From assembly GCA_963579025.1 (NCBI GenBank), contig CAUZFZ010000220.1, positions 1 through 13,598 on the forward strand: a stretch of DNA of 13,598 nucleotides. Reading direction: 5' to 3'. Under the pieces are notes generated by a model. The model did no database searches and was not told where the DNA came from. It saw nothing but the letters and a program-made list of their open reading frames with translations. Below, piece after piece: positions 1 to 6,486 of this stretch (position 1 is the first letter of the stretch; the number at the start of each line of letters is the position of its first letter). The stretch is from CAUZFZ01 sp963579025. GTDB taxonomy: Bacteria > Planctomycetota > Planctomycetia > Planctomycetales > Planctomycetaceae. The position numbers were made by a program, and so were the translations under genes.

Positions 1-117
1 TTTCCGTTCAGAAATCAGGATCGCAAAGGACGCCGCTTTCTCCAAGACCACTTCAACTCACGGCAAAAGCCGAAGAACTCCAACTCACAACTCCCACGTG
101 TTGTCGCCTCAGAGAGA
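1..117. other. Left-edge non-coding stretch
   Basis: This lies downstream of the minus-strand SGNH hydrolase gene and shows no convincing coding region. It holds an 8-bp direct repeat CAACTCAC at 54-61 and 81-88, and a small hairpin CGGC-AAAA-GCCG at 61-72. On the minus strand the hairpin is not followed by a T tract, so I do not call it a terminator. The reading frames that cross this stretch have low-complexity, Arg/Trp/Ser-rich translations and look like shadows. Confidence 0.5.
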
Positions 118-1461
118 TCACACCCCCATGTACTTCCAGTACGGAGCACCGTCCCGCAGTTCGACCGTCGCCAAGATCGCACGCGCCAGTCCGTCCATCC
201 GTTCCGCGAACAGCCGTCGCTCCGGCTCCGGTGTGGTGCTCGCGTGTTCGTTGTGAAAACGTGCCATAGCACCCAGGAACATGGCCGGAGCATTGACACA
301 GAACCAATCCGGTCCGGTTTCATGCGTGCTGTATTGAAAGTATCCGCCGGTATAACCCTCGACCCACATCTCACGGCACCAGCGAAGCTGGACGTCTCGG
401 ATCGTCTGGAGAATCCGCTCGCGCTCGGCCTGTTCCCAGAAGCCATTCAGCAACAGCGCGTCGAGCAGGCCTTCCAACACGATAGCTGTGGTGATTGTGT
501 AGCTGGTGTGCCGGGGATACTCGTTCCATGCAAAGGGAAGACCCCACCCAATCTTCCCATCCGAGGCCAGCCGGCTGTTGTTGAGAATCCAGTCAGCAGC
601 GTGTCGGACTCGGCGTTTCCCTTCGCCGCTGGGCATGACGCGGTAACGCAGAGCCTCGGCTGAGAGAACGAGGCCGTACGTCATCGGCTGGTCTGCGATC
701 ACGCCCTCTTTGCCACGGTCAAGTCCTTTGCCTGGAGTTTCCTCGGGGAACAGAGCGAGCAATTCTCTATATGCACTCCTTAGATCCGATCGAGGTTTCT
801 TCGCGAGCACTGTGCGAATGGATTCGGCAACGCGGGCACCGAGTTGCTGATTCCCGGTCGCGTTGAAATGGACCTTGTCGGCTGACTGCCATTTGTCGGC
901 GTGCGGCAAGGTGAAGGCATACAGATCGTTGATTGCGATCGCTCGCTCCCGCATCAACTTTACGGCAACAGTGTTCAATGTGGTGATGTCGTCGAAGCAT
1001 TTTCCAGACCGGCTCATGATGGGCGTTGTGTTTGCCCAGATGAGTCGGGCTCCGGTCTCTTCCATGGCGTCGACCAATCGGACGAGATGCTCTCGGTATT
1101 GTTCCGGTGTATGTCGAATACGCATTTCGCCCTTGTACTCGGCCTCATTGCGAATCAGAGCTCCGCCCGGCTCGACCATATGCGTGTCCCAGATGCCCCA
1201 GTTGAAATGGATGACATCCCACTTCCCGTCACCCAGCCATGCCTTGATGCGACGCAGACCGTGCCCGGTGTGCTGACAGTTCTCCTTCGGCCGATGGAGT
1301 TCTGCCGTTCCCTGCAACTGCTTGCGGACCGGTTCTGTGTAGCCGAGCGAGATGGAGTCGCCGAGGATCAATACGCGAGGAAGTTTCTCATCGGCGCGAG
1401 CCGCTACGGCTGAACTGAGGAGCACGACGAACAGTGCGATCGCGAAACGTACCACGGGCAT
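118..1461 (-). CDS. Secreted SGNH/GDSL hydrolase with C-terminal helical domain
   Basis: A 447-residue exported protein. Residues 1-23 form a signal peptide (hydrophobic core FAIALFVVLLSSAVAARA). Residues 28-220 are an SGNH/GDSL hydrolase fold: the nucleophile Ser36 sits in GDSIS (34-38), Gly66/Gly68 fit block II, Asn87 in HFNWG fits block III, and D195-K-V-H198 supplies the catalytic Asp/His. All four blocks are present, so it should be an active esterase or lipase-like enzyme; the substrate is unknown but is plausibly acylated sugars or peptides. Residues about 225-447 form a second, helix-rich part with aromatic and Gly-rich turns (for example YTITTAIVLEGLLDALL at 321-337, and GYTGGYFQYSTHETGPDWF). 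It recalls alpha/alpha-toroid carbohydrate enzymes, but I cannot name the family. The protein stops abruptly after APYWKYMGV, so the toroid may be incomplete. The start is supported by GAGGA (minus strand, 1470-1474), 8 nt upstream. Probably in an operon with the gene ending at 1525. Confidence 0.85.
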   Translation of the reverse strand: MPVVRFAIALFVVLLSSAVAARADEKLPRVLILGDSISLGYTEPVRKQLQGTAELHRPKENCQHTGHGLRRIKAWLGDGKWDVIHFNWGIWDTHMVEPGGALIRNEAEYKGEMRIRHTPEQYREHLVRLVDAMEETGARLIWANTTPIMSRSGKCFDDITTLNTVAVKLMRERAIAINDLYAFTLPHADKWQSADKVHFNATGNQQLGARVAESIRTVLAKKPRSDLRSAYRELLALFPEETPGKGLDRGKEGVIADQPMTYGLVLSAEALRYRVMPSGEGKRRVRHAADWILNNSRLASDGKIGWGLPFAWNEYPRHTSYTITTAIVLEGLLDALLLNGFWEQAERERILQTIRDVQLRWCREMWVEGYTGGYFQYSTHETGPDWFCVNAPAMFLGAMARFHNEHASTTPEPERRLFAERMDGLARAILATVELRDGAPYWKYMGV

Positions 1462-1524
1462 TGCTTCAGTCCTCGAAAACGGTGCGCTGAGGTGGATCAG
1501 TTGCCGCCCGGAACGGTACGTCCG

Positions 1525-2433
1525 TCACTTCGTTACCAGTGACTTGAGCATTGCCTGAAACGAGAAGTTCTTGCGGTACTGACGGTCAGCCGCTCGGGCG
1601 GTGCGCCGTAGACTGCTGAGCGGCACACGTGTCGAACCGCGGGTCGCGATGGCTACGACTTCTTCGTTCGATGAAATCCTGAAGAGATAGAGTTGCGGGA
1701 ACGCTTCGCGCAGTGTGGCGATGTCCGCCTGAACTTCAGCGTGCAGGTTGATGTTGAAAGCAACGACGCCGTCGTCAGTCAGTATCTGTTGCAGGCGCCT
1801 GTAGAATTCGATCGTCTTCAGCGTCAGCGGTCGCCCGGTCGTGTCGGTTTCGGCCGACGGTTTCAGAAAGGCGTCCATGTAGATTGCGTCGTAAGGCTCC
1901 GTGATCTGCTCAATGAACTTCAGACCGTCGGCAGTGATGACGCGGATGTTCCCTGCGGTGCGTGTCTCGAAGTACTCATCGGCGAATTTCACGACAGTCG
2001 GATCGATCTCGACTGCGTCGACTTTCGTGTCTGGCAGGTGGTGTTTCAGGAAGTGCACCATCGCTCCGCCGCCAACGCCGACAATCAGGACTCGTGATTG
2101 TCGCGGCTGAAACAGCAGGCTCGCAAACATGGTTTGCGTGTACGGAATCATGAGTTCCTGCGGCTTGCGGAGATTCAGCATCGTCTCTCCGACTTCTTTG
2201 CCCGATGGCTGTACGAACAGCATCGTGCGGATGCTGCCTTTCTTGCGCACACGGACCAGCCCGAAGTCTGATTGCTCCTCGGTTTCGACGGCACCGAAGG
2301 CCTTGATTGCCGCCGCCTGAAATGCGTTGCGGTCCTGAGCGATCGCAGCAAGTTGACTGAGAGAAATCGCTCCTGCCACGGCGACGGTCAGTCTGAAGTG
2401 AAACTCGCCGCGGCGTATGGGCATTACTGTCAT
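1525..2433 (-). CDS. Spermidine synthase-like methyltransferase-fold protein with signal-like N-terminus
   Basis: A protein of 302 residues from the chosen start. It has the Rossmann-like fold of spermidine synthases and related methyltransferases: GVGGG at 119-123 (nucleotide loop), VEID at 141-144 with acidic Glu142/Asp144 for the ribose, TADG at 167-170, and IYMDAF at 184-189. In true aminopropyltransferases the last motif reads DSSDP and the first loop GGGDG. Here Asp187 remains, but the second Asp is Leu190 and the loop Asp is absent, so polyamine synthesis is doubtful. Residues 7-33 (RRGEFHFR followed by a hydrophobic run ending AAIAQD) look like a signal peptide or membrane anchor. The ORF extends to an ATG at 2547, but a good extended -10 element (2501-2509) lies inside that extension, and the signal-like segment fits a start at 2433; the ATG at 2424 is also possible. 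It lies 63 nt upstream of the SGNH hydrolase gene, probably in the same transcript. Confidence 0.8.
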   Translation of the reverse strand: MTVMPIRRGEFHFRLTVAVAGAISLSQLAAIAQDRNAFQAAAIKAFGAVETEEQSDFGLVRVRKKGSIRTMLFVQPSGKEVGETMLNLRKPQELMIPYTQTMFASLLFQPRQSRVLIVGVGGGAMVHFLKHHLPDTKVDAVEIDPTVVKFADEYFETRTAGNIRVITADGLKFIEQITEPYDAIYMDAFLKPSAETDTTGRPLTLKTIEFYRRLQQILTDDGVVAFNINLHAEVQADIATLREAFPQLYLFRISSNEEVVAIATRGSTRVPLSSLRRTARAADRQYRKNFSFQAMLKSLVTK

Positions 2434-2500
2434 GTGTTGTCCCGGCTGAGGAGCCTGGCCGCTGAACGTCACTCGACGAATCAAGTGAGTCTGCCGACAG

Positions 2501-2509
2501 AGTATAGCA
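2501..2509 (-). promoter_or_regulatory. Extended -10 promoter element for the 1525-2433 gene
   Basis: The minus strand reads TGCTATACT, matching the extended -10 pattern TG-N-TATAAT with five of six core bases. No good -35 is seen at the usual distance (CATCTG at a 17-bp spacing), which is common for extended -10 promoters. Transcription would start near 2494, about 60 nt upstream of the ATG at 2433. That is incompatible with translation from the ATG at 2547 on this transcript, so the element also supports the shorter start. Confidence 0.4.
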
Positions 2510-2765
2510 CTGCTTCCGAATTCCAGATGATGCGTACGACCCGACATTGATCAAAAAACGAACGGACTGTAGCGCACTCGTGGACGTCATCGTTGTCACG
2601 ACCACACCGCTCGAACTGGCTCGACTCAGCGTGCTCGGGGGAAACTGCTCGTGTGGCGGGTCGACCGGACGGCGATCGAGTATCCTCCAGCCTGGCCAAA
2701 AGCGACATCCTGTATGAAGCAGGCCGCCACCCAGGAAACGTCCGACGCGATAACCCACTCAACAC

Positions 2766-2770
2766 GAGGT
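2766..2770 (+). promoter_or_regulatory. Ribosome binding site of the SASA esterase gene
   Basis: GAGGT is placed 7 nt before the ATG at 2778. It fixes the start directly in front of a clear signal peptide. Confidence 0.7.
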
Positions 2771-2777
2771 CACAGTT

Positions 2778-3995
2778 ATGAAATGCACTTTCCGAATCCT
2801 CTGCCTTTGGACGCTGCTGCTTACGGTCACCTGCTCGGGATCGGCCACGGCACGCGAACCGGATTCGAAGAAGCTGCAGGTGTTTATCCTTGCCGGCCAG
2901 TCCAACATGGTGGGCCACGCCAACTACATCACGATTCCCCGGTTGTTCGCCGACGAACGTACGGAAGTCCAGAAGCTGGCATCGCTCGTCTTCAAGGAAG
3001 GCATGACAGTCACACGGCAGACTGTTGATGAGCAGATCGCGACAAGAATCAAACGCGACAAACTCAACAATGACCTGCGCAAGAAGGTGATCGAAGGAGA
3101 AGCAGCAATCGCCGCAGCTCAGGCGAAGGTCAAAGAGCTGCAGGCGAAATACGATGAGCAGACGAAGGCCATCAAATCTGCATTCGCCGTTTCCGATCGC
3201 GTGTACATCGCTTCCATCGCGGATGGCAATCGCAGGTCCGGCCCGCTGACCGTGGGTTTCGGAGGGAGCACAGACAAGATCGGCCCGGAGCTGGGTTTTG
3301 GTATGTCCCTCGCGAAAAAGCTGGACGCTCCGATTCTGCTCATCAAGACGTCCTGGGGCGGCAAGTCGTTGCACTACAACTTTCGTCCGCCTTCGGCCGG
3401 GCCGTACGTGTTGAATGAGAAAGAACAGGCATCTGAAAAGGCTGAGAAGATCAGGAAGGACGCCAGCCTGAACTACCGCCTGATGACAGCTCGTGTGAAG
3501 GAAGTGCTGGGTGATCTCAAAGCCCACCACCCCGATTACGACGAAGCAGCAGGCTATGACCTTGCCGGCTTCGTCTGGTTCCAGGGATTCAATGACCAGT
3601 TCTCGGATGCGTTCCGAGATAACTATCGAGACAACATGGTCAATTTTGTGAAGGACGTTCGCAGGGAGTACTCGGTACCGAAAATGCCGTTCGTCATCGG
3701 CGTCATGGGAACAAGTGTCACGGCTGAGAAAGTCGGTGAGAACGCGGTATCCGTTGCACAAAGAGAAGCAGCCGCCGCGCCGGAATTCAAAGACAACGTA
3801 ACGTCAGTCGAGAGCTACGAGGTCTATGACCTGAGTGCGATGGAAGTGTTTAAGAAAGGCTGGCAGAAGCACTTTGCCGAGTGGTGCGCCGTCGGCAGCG
3901 ACCGCCCCTACCACTATCTGGGGAGCGGAAAGTTCTTCGTACGTTTCGGTGATGCCCTGGCAACGTCCATGGCCACGCTCATCGAAAAACAGTAG
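2778..3995 (+). CDS. Secreted SASA-family carbohydrate esterase (sialate O-acetylesterase-like)
   Basis: A 405-residue exported esterase. Residues 1-25 are a signal peptide (MKCTFRILCLWTLLLTVTC..SATA). The SASA/CE6-like SGNH fold follows: FILAGQSNMVG (36-46) carries the nucleophile Ser42, GPELGFGMSLAKKL (169-182) and LIKTSWGGKSL (188-198) are typical family blocks, FVWFQGFND (265-273) is the oxyanion-side block, and DRPYHYLGS (375-383) supplies the likely catalytic His379 and acid. Members remove O-acetyl groups from sugars; the exact substrate cannot be read from sequence. Unusual is an insertion of about 85 residues between the first and second blocks (53-137), with a charged helical stretch at 84-135 that looks like a coiled coil. 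Start supported by GAGGT at 2766-2770. The gene stands alone on the plus strand, divergent from the methyltransferase-like gene and convergent with the PPC-domain gene. Confidence 0.88.
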   Translation: MKCTFRILCLWTLLLTVTCSGSATAREPDSKKLQVFILAGQSNMVGHANYITIPRLFADERTEVQKLASLVFKEGMTVTRQTVDEQIATRIKRDKLNNDLRKKVIEGEAAIAAAQAKVKELQAKYDEQTKAIKSAFAVSDRVYIASIADGNRRSGPLTVGFGGSTDKIGPELGFGMSLAKKLDAPILLIKTSWGGKSLHYNFRPPSAGPYVLNEKEQASEKAEKIRKDASLNYRLMTARVKEVLGDLKAHHPDYDEAAGYDLAGFVWFQGFNDQFSDAFRDNYRDNMVNFVKDVRREYSVPKMPFVIGVMGTSVTAEKVGENAVSVAQREAAAAPEFKDNVTSVESYEVYDLSAMEVFKKGWQKHFAEWCAVGSDRPYHYLGSGKFFVRFGDALATSMATLIEKQ

Positions 3996-3996
3996 T

Positions 3997-4017
3997 GGGC
4001 ATCGTCGAATAATGCCC
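3997..4017 (+). terminator. Possible terminator hairpin after the SASA esterase gene
   Basis: One nucleotide after the TAG stop, GGGCAT (3997-4002) can pair with ATGCCC (4012-4017) around a 9-nt loop. The following bases, CATTAATT, are A/T-rich but contain no real T run, so an intrinsic terminator is only plausible. The gap lies between convergent genes, where terminators are expected. Confidence 0.35.
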
Positions 4018-4060
4018 CATTAATTGCTCTGTCCGTTTCCTGCCGTGGAACTGGTGCCCG

Positions 4061-4100
4061 GTCCCGCGACGTCGTAGCTACATTCGCCAGAATGCGGGAC
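4061..4100. repeat. Structured intergenic element between convergent genes
   Basis: GTCCCG (4061-4066) pairs with CGGGAC (4095-4100). Inside it, CATTC-GCCA-GAATG (4081-4094) forms a 5-bp hairpin directly against the outer stem, and CGACGTCG (4067-4074) is a perfect palindrome. The result is a compact multi-branch structure. It resembles dispersed intergenic elements I associate with planctomycete genomes, but this cannot be confirmed from one window. It could also act as a bidirectional terminator. Confidence 0.4.
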
Positions 4101-4143
4101 GTTTCGGGAGCAGGATATCTCACGATGCGTTCTGCCGATGGAA

Positions 4144-6255
4144 CTACTCGGCCGGCTGTACGGTCAGATACACCGGGTTCGTCGCGTAGTTCGTCGTGAT
4201 CGAAAACGTAATTGACACCCGCGCCAGCGCTGCGATCGGCAAGCGCTCGACCGCGATGGCTTTGTCGCTGGCTTCCAGGACGACCGTACCTTCCAAAACG
4301 TCTCCCGACAGTCGCAGTTTGCTGGCTTTACCAACAGTCACGCCCGGTGGAAGCTGTTCGCCATACTTCGATGCGAAATAATCAAAGCTCATGGCCAGCG
4401 TGACCGGGTCTTTGAATCCCTCGTTCCGTTCAATCCGGACTTTGATCTCTGCGGACTCTCCCGGCTTAATGGTGATGTCTCGCGGCTCGGCCTCGACTTT
4501 CAGCAGATCGAGCGGCTGAGTGACACCGACGATCTGTGTGTGAATGGGCCAGCGAGCCTGACCGCCGCCGCTGCCCTGCTGCTCGCAGGTAATGCGTCCG
4601 TAATGTACGACTTCACGCTCGGCACCGTCTGGACCTGCTATTAACGCCCGACCACCGACACGGGCCAGCGATGCATCGATCGGTGCGTCCTCGGCGGCCT
4701 GCAGAATGATGCCGCAGTGACTCACCCCCGAGGGAATCGTGACCGGTTCCGCCGTCACGCCGGTGGGCAGGTTCTCGACGAATATTTCGATGGGGCCATC
4801 GAACCCGTTCAGTCGAGTCACTTTTGCAAACCACATCATGCCGATGCCGGGAGCGATCTGGGCATAGTAGTACTCGCCCTGCACTTCGAAGTCCGGTCCG
4901 ACAGGTTCCGCCTTCAGGTGGTACACGAACCGCTCTCCACCGCGACCGTGCAAGTCACGAATGGAAACAAAGTGCTGCCCCTCAACAGCGGCTTTCCAGT
5001 ACAGCCTGGAATCTTTCGTCTGCTGACCATCGTCCGACTCGACCAGTCGTTTCCCGTTGACGTCCCAGACTTCCAGCACGCTGTCGAGCGGCAGTCCAAG
5101 GCTGCGGGAGTTGACCTCGAACAGAAAGGTCTCGTCTTTCTCTGCGTCAAACGAGAAGTAGTGAACGCCGTCCGGGTCCGAGAATCGTCCCGAAACACCC
5201 ACTGGCAGTTCCAGTGGCTGCGCAGTCTCCATCGAGCTGTTTTCGCCCGACGCAACAGTCTGCGGATGCTCGCTGACCAGCACGTTGACCGGGTTCGTTT
5301 CACCGACGGCGGTCTTCAGTCGTTGCGTTCGCCAGCCTGGCGGGTCGTCGGCTGAAGCGGTCAGTTCTATGGCTGCGGAATCCCCCGGCACATGGCCGAC
5401 GACTTGCGCGAGGGACGACACCCCCTGCTGTACAGCTAACGGGTACGCGGTATGGGCGAACGGTCCCGATGCAAGCTCGACGCAGTAAACGTAGCGTCCG
5501 CTGCCGGCATATCGGGCGTCGCGCACTTCCAGTGCGTAAGTCCCGTCTTCCGGCAGACTCACATGCAGGAACGAATCGGCTCCGATGAAGTTATCGTTCT
5601 GCGCGACGACCTGACCGTTGGGTCCATACAGAGTCAGAAGGCCATCCATCAGATAGATCAGCGGCCCGCGGACTACCATGCCGTGGATCCCCTCGGTCAC
5701 GCGCATGGCATACAGATCAATCGAGACATCCTGCCCGGCTTTGCCTTCGAACGAATAGAAGTCGACGTCCTCTGCCTTTTCGACGCGCCCGCAGATGGCG
5801 ACTGGCAATTCGACGGCCATCGACGCATCACGCGTGTTATTGGCCTGCTTCACGTCTTCGTGAAATACCGGATAGTCGGTGATCTTCAGGTGCGACACGC
5901 TGGATACGGCCTGCTTTGTCGCCACCCGCAACTCCCGCACGCCCGGAAGGGCATCGGCATCAGCAGTCACGTCGAATAAAAACGGAGTCCCGTCCGAGCC
6001 GCGTCCTTTGCGTGGAGCGTCTTTCGGTTCCGTCTCGGCGAAGGTCATGGTTACGCCAGGGCGGTCGAAGAAGACGGCGTAGGTATCGTTCAGCGTGAAG
6101 TTCGACCGCAGCGTCATCTGCTGAGTCGTGCCGCGCTGAATTGCAACAGGCTCAACAATCGTGATCTGTCGGAATCCGACCTTCGTCTCCGCCTGAGCGG
6201 AGGCCACGGCAGTGAGTGCCAGACAAACACAGAGCCGCGTTACGTGCTTTGTCAT
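4144..6255 (-). CDS. Secreted protein with two PPC (pre-peptidase C-terminal) domains
   Basis: A 703-residue exported, mostly beta-sheet protein. Residues 1-22 are a signal peptide (MTKHVTRLCVCLALTAVASA-QA). After an N-terminal beta domain (about 25-128) there are two bacterial pre-peptidase C-terminal (PPC-like) domains. The first is at about 135-262, with AEDVDFYSFEGKAGQDVSI, then LTLYGPNGQVVAQNDN, then GTYALEVRDARYAGSGRYVY. The second is at about 338-449, with DGVHYFSFDAEKDETFLFEV, then LEVWDVNGKRLVESDD and HFVSIRDLHGRGGERFVY. The remaining 250 residues are Ig-like/beta-sandwich in character. No protease or other catalytic domain is seen, so a binding or structural surface role is likely. 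The ORF extends to 6330, but that extension runs into hairpin repeats; GGAGA on the minus strand at 6264-6268, 8 nt before the ATG at 6255, and the signal peptide fix the shorter start. It is the last gene of the PSD1/DUF1501 block. Confidence 0.85.
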   Translation of the reverse strand: MTKHVTRLCVCLALTAVASAQAETKVGFRQITIVEPVAIQRGTTQQMTLRSNFTLNDTYAVFFDRPGVTMTFAETEPKDAPRKGRGSDGTPFLFDVTADADALPGVRELRVATKQAVSSVSHLKITDYPVFHEDVKQANNTRDASMAVELPVAICGRVEKAEDVDFYSFEGKAGQDVSIDLYAMRVTEGIHGMVVRGPLIYLMDGLLTLYGPNGQVVAQNDNFIGADSFLHVSLPEDGTYALEVRDARYAGSGRYVYCVELASGPFAHTAYPLAVQQGVSSLAQVVGHVPGDSAAIELTASADDPPGWRTQRLKTAVGETNPVNVLVSEHPQTVASGENSSMETAQPLELPVGVSGRFSDPDGVHYFSFDAEKDETFLFEVNSRSLGLPLDSVLEVWDVNGKRLVESDDGQQTKDSRLYWKAAVEGQHFVSIRDLHGRGGERFVYHLKAEPVGPDFEVQGEYYYAQIAPGIGMMWFAKVTRLNGFDGPIEIFVENLPTGVTAEPVTIPSGVSHCGIILQAAEDAPIDASLARVGGRALIAGPDGAEREVVHYGRITCEQQGSGGGQARWPIHTQIVGVTQPLDLLKVEAEPRDITIKPGESAEIKVRIERNEGFKDPVTLAMSFDYFASKYGEQLPPGVTVGKASKLRLSGDVLEGTVVLEASDKAIAVERLPIAALARVSITFSITTNYATNPVYLTVQPAE

Positions 6256-6263
6256 GTGCTGCG

Positions 6264-6268
6264 TCTCC
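6264..6268 (-). promoter_or_regulatory. Ribosome binding site deciding the PPC-protein start
   Basis: GGAGA on the minus strand, 8 nt upstream of the ATG at 6255. It selects this start over the in-frame ATGs at 6327-6330, which lie inside a hairpin repeat. Confidence 0.6.
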
Positions 6269-6282
6269 GAGATTGGGATGTC

Positions 6283-6304
6283 CCTTCTCCCCGTGGGGAG
6301 AAGG
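6283..6304. repeat. Perfect 10-bp stem hairpin upstream of the PPC gene
   Basis: CCTTCTCCCC (6283-6292) and GGGGAGAAGG (6295-6304) are exact reverse complements separated by GT. It sits 14 nt upstream of the ribosome binding site of the PPC gene and 6 nt from the first repeat copy. In the transcript it lies in the 5' region of that gene, so it could act as an RNA stabiliser, attenuator or intergenic processing site. No T run follows on either strand. Confidence 0.6.
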
Positions 6305-6310
6305 TGTTCT

Positions 6311-6355
6311 GGAGTGCGGTGATGCATCACCGCTTTCCATTGCGGCGGAGCCGCC
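6311..6355 (+). repeat. REP-like two-hairpin repeat, copy 1
   Basis: A 45-nt element beginning GGAGT. Stem 1 is GCGGTGAT/ATCACCGC (6316-6323 with 6326-6333, loop GC). It is followed by TTTCCATT and stem 2 GCGGC/GCCGC (6342-6346 with 6350-6354, loop GGA). A second copy lies inverted at 6398-6442 with 37 of 45 bases identical. The layout (5' GGAG, imperfectly conserved palindrome, inverted pairing of copies) is like bacterial REP/BIME elements, which in other bacteria are moved by RAYT transposases. No such transposase is in the window. Confidence 0.65.
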
Positions 6356-6397
6356 TTTCATTTTTCCAATTCGCGGACTTCAGATGAATGGAAAGAT

Positions 6398-6442
6398 AAC
6401 GGCTTCGCCGCAATGGAAAGCGACGATACATCGTCGCACTCC
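6398..6442 (-). repeat. REP-like two-hairpin repeat, copy 2 (inverted)
   Basis: The reverse-complement partner of the copy at 6311-6355. Stem 1 reads GCGACGAT/ATCGTCGC (6430-6437 with 6420-6427) and stem 2 GCGGC/GCCGT (6407-6411 with 6399-6403, closing on a G-T wobble). Against copy 1, two stem-1 base pairs have changed on both sides (G-C to A-T, T-A to C-G), two changes are in loops, one keeps a wobble pair, and one lies outside the stems. The 42 nt between the copies are A/T-richer and show no gene. Confidence 0.65.
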
Positions 6443-6486
6443 AAACGCCGCTTGTGTTGGGACTGGTCGATCGGTGGTCTCTGCCG

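Larger units (their letters stand above)
2434..2777. other. Divergent intergenic region
   Basis: This 344-nt region separates the minus-strand methyltransferase-like gene from the plus-strand SASA esterase gene. It should carry both promoters. I can support one minus-strand -10 element (2501-2509) and the esterase ribosome binding site (2766-2770). A plus-strand frame of 57 codons starting at TTG 2548 is open through about 2718, but it has no ribosome binding site and no recognisable motif, so I do not call it a gene. No clear repeat or RNA gene is seen. Confidence 0.6.

Noticed and set aside
54..88. CAACTCAC direct repeat as a possible attachment or CRISPR-like repeat.
   Set aside because: Two 8-bp copies only, no array, no integrase or cas genes nearby.
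2548..2718. Plus-strand frame from TTG 2548 with an unexpectedly protein-like stretch (VDVIVVTTTPLELARLSVL).
   Set aside because: Only 57 codons, no ribosome binding site, rare start codon, no recognisable family; most likely chance.
2481..3761. 426-codon minus-strand frame opposite the SASA esterase gene.
   Set aside because: It is antisense to a gene with clear signal peptide and catalytic motifs; its translation is Arg/Cys/Leu-rich with no domain, typical of a high-GC shadow frame.
6256..6330. N-terminal 25-residue extension of the PPC protein to an ATG at 6330.
   Set aside because: The extension is encoded by hairpin repeats, sits before a complete signal peptide, and a GGAGA ribosome binding site precedes the ATG at 6255.
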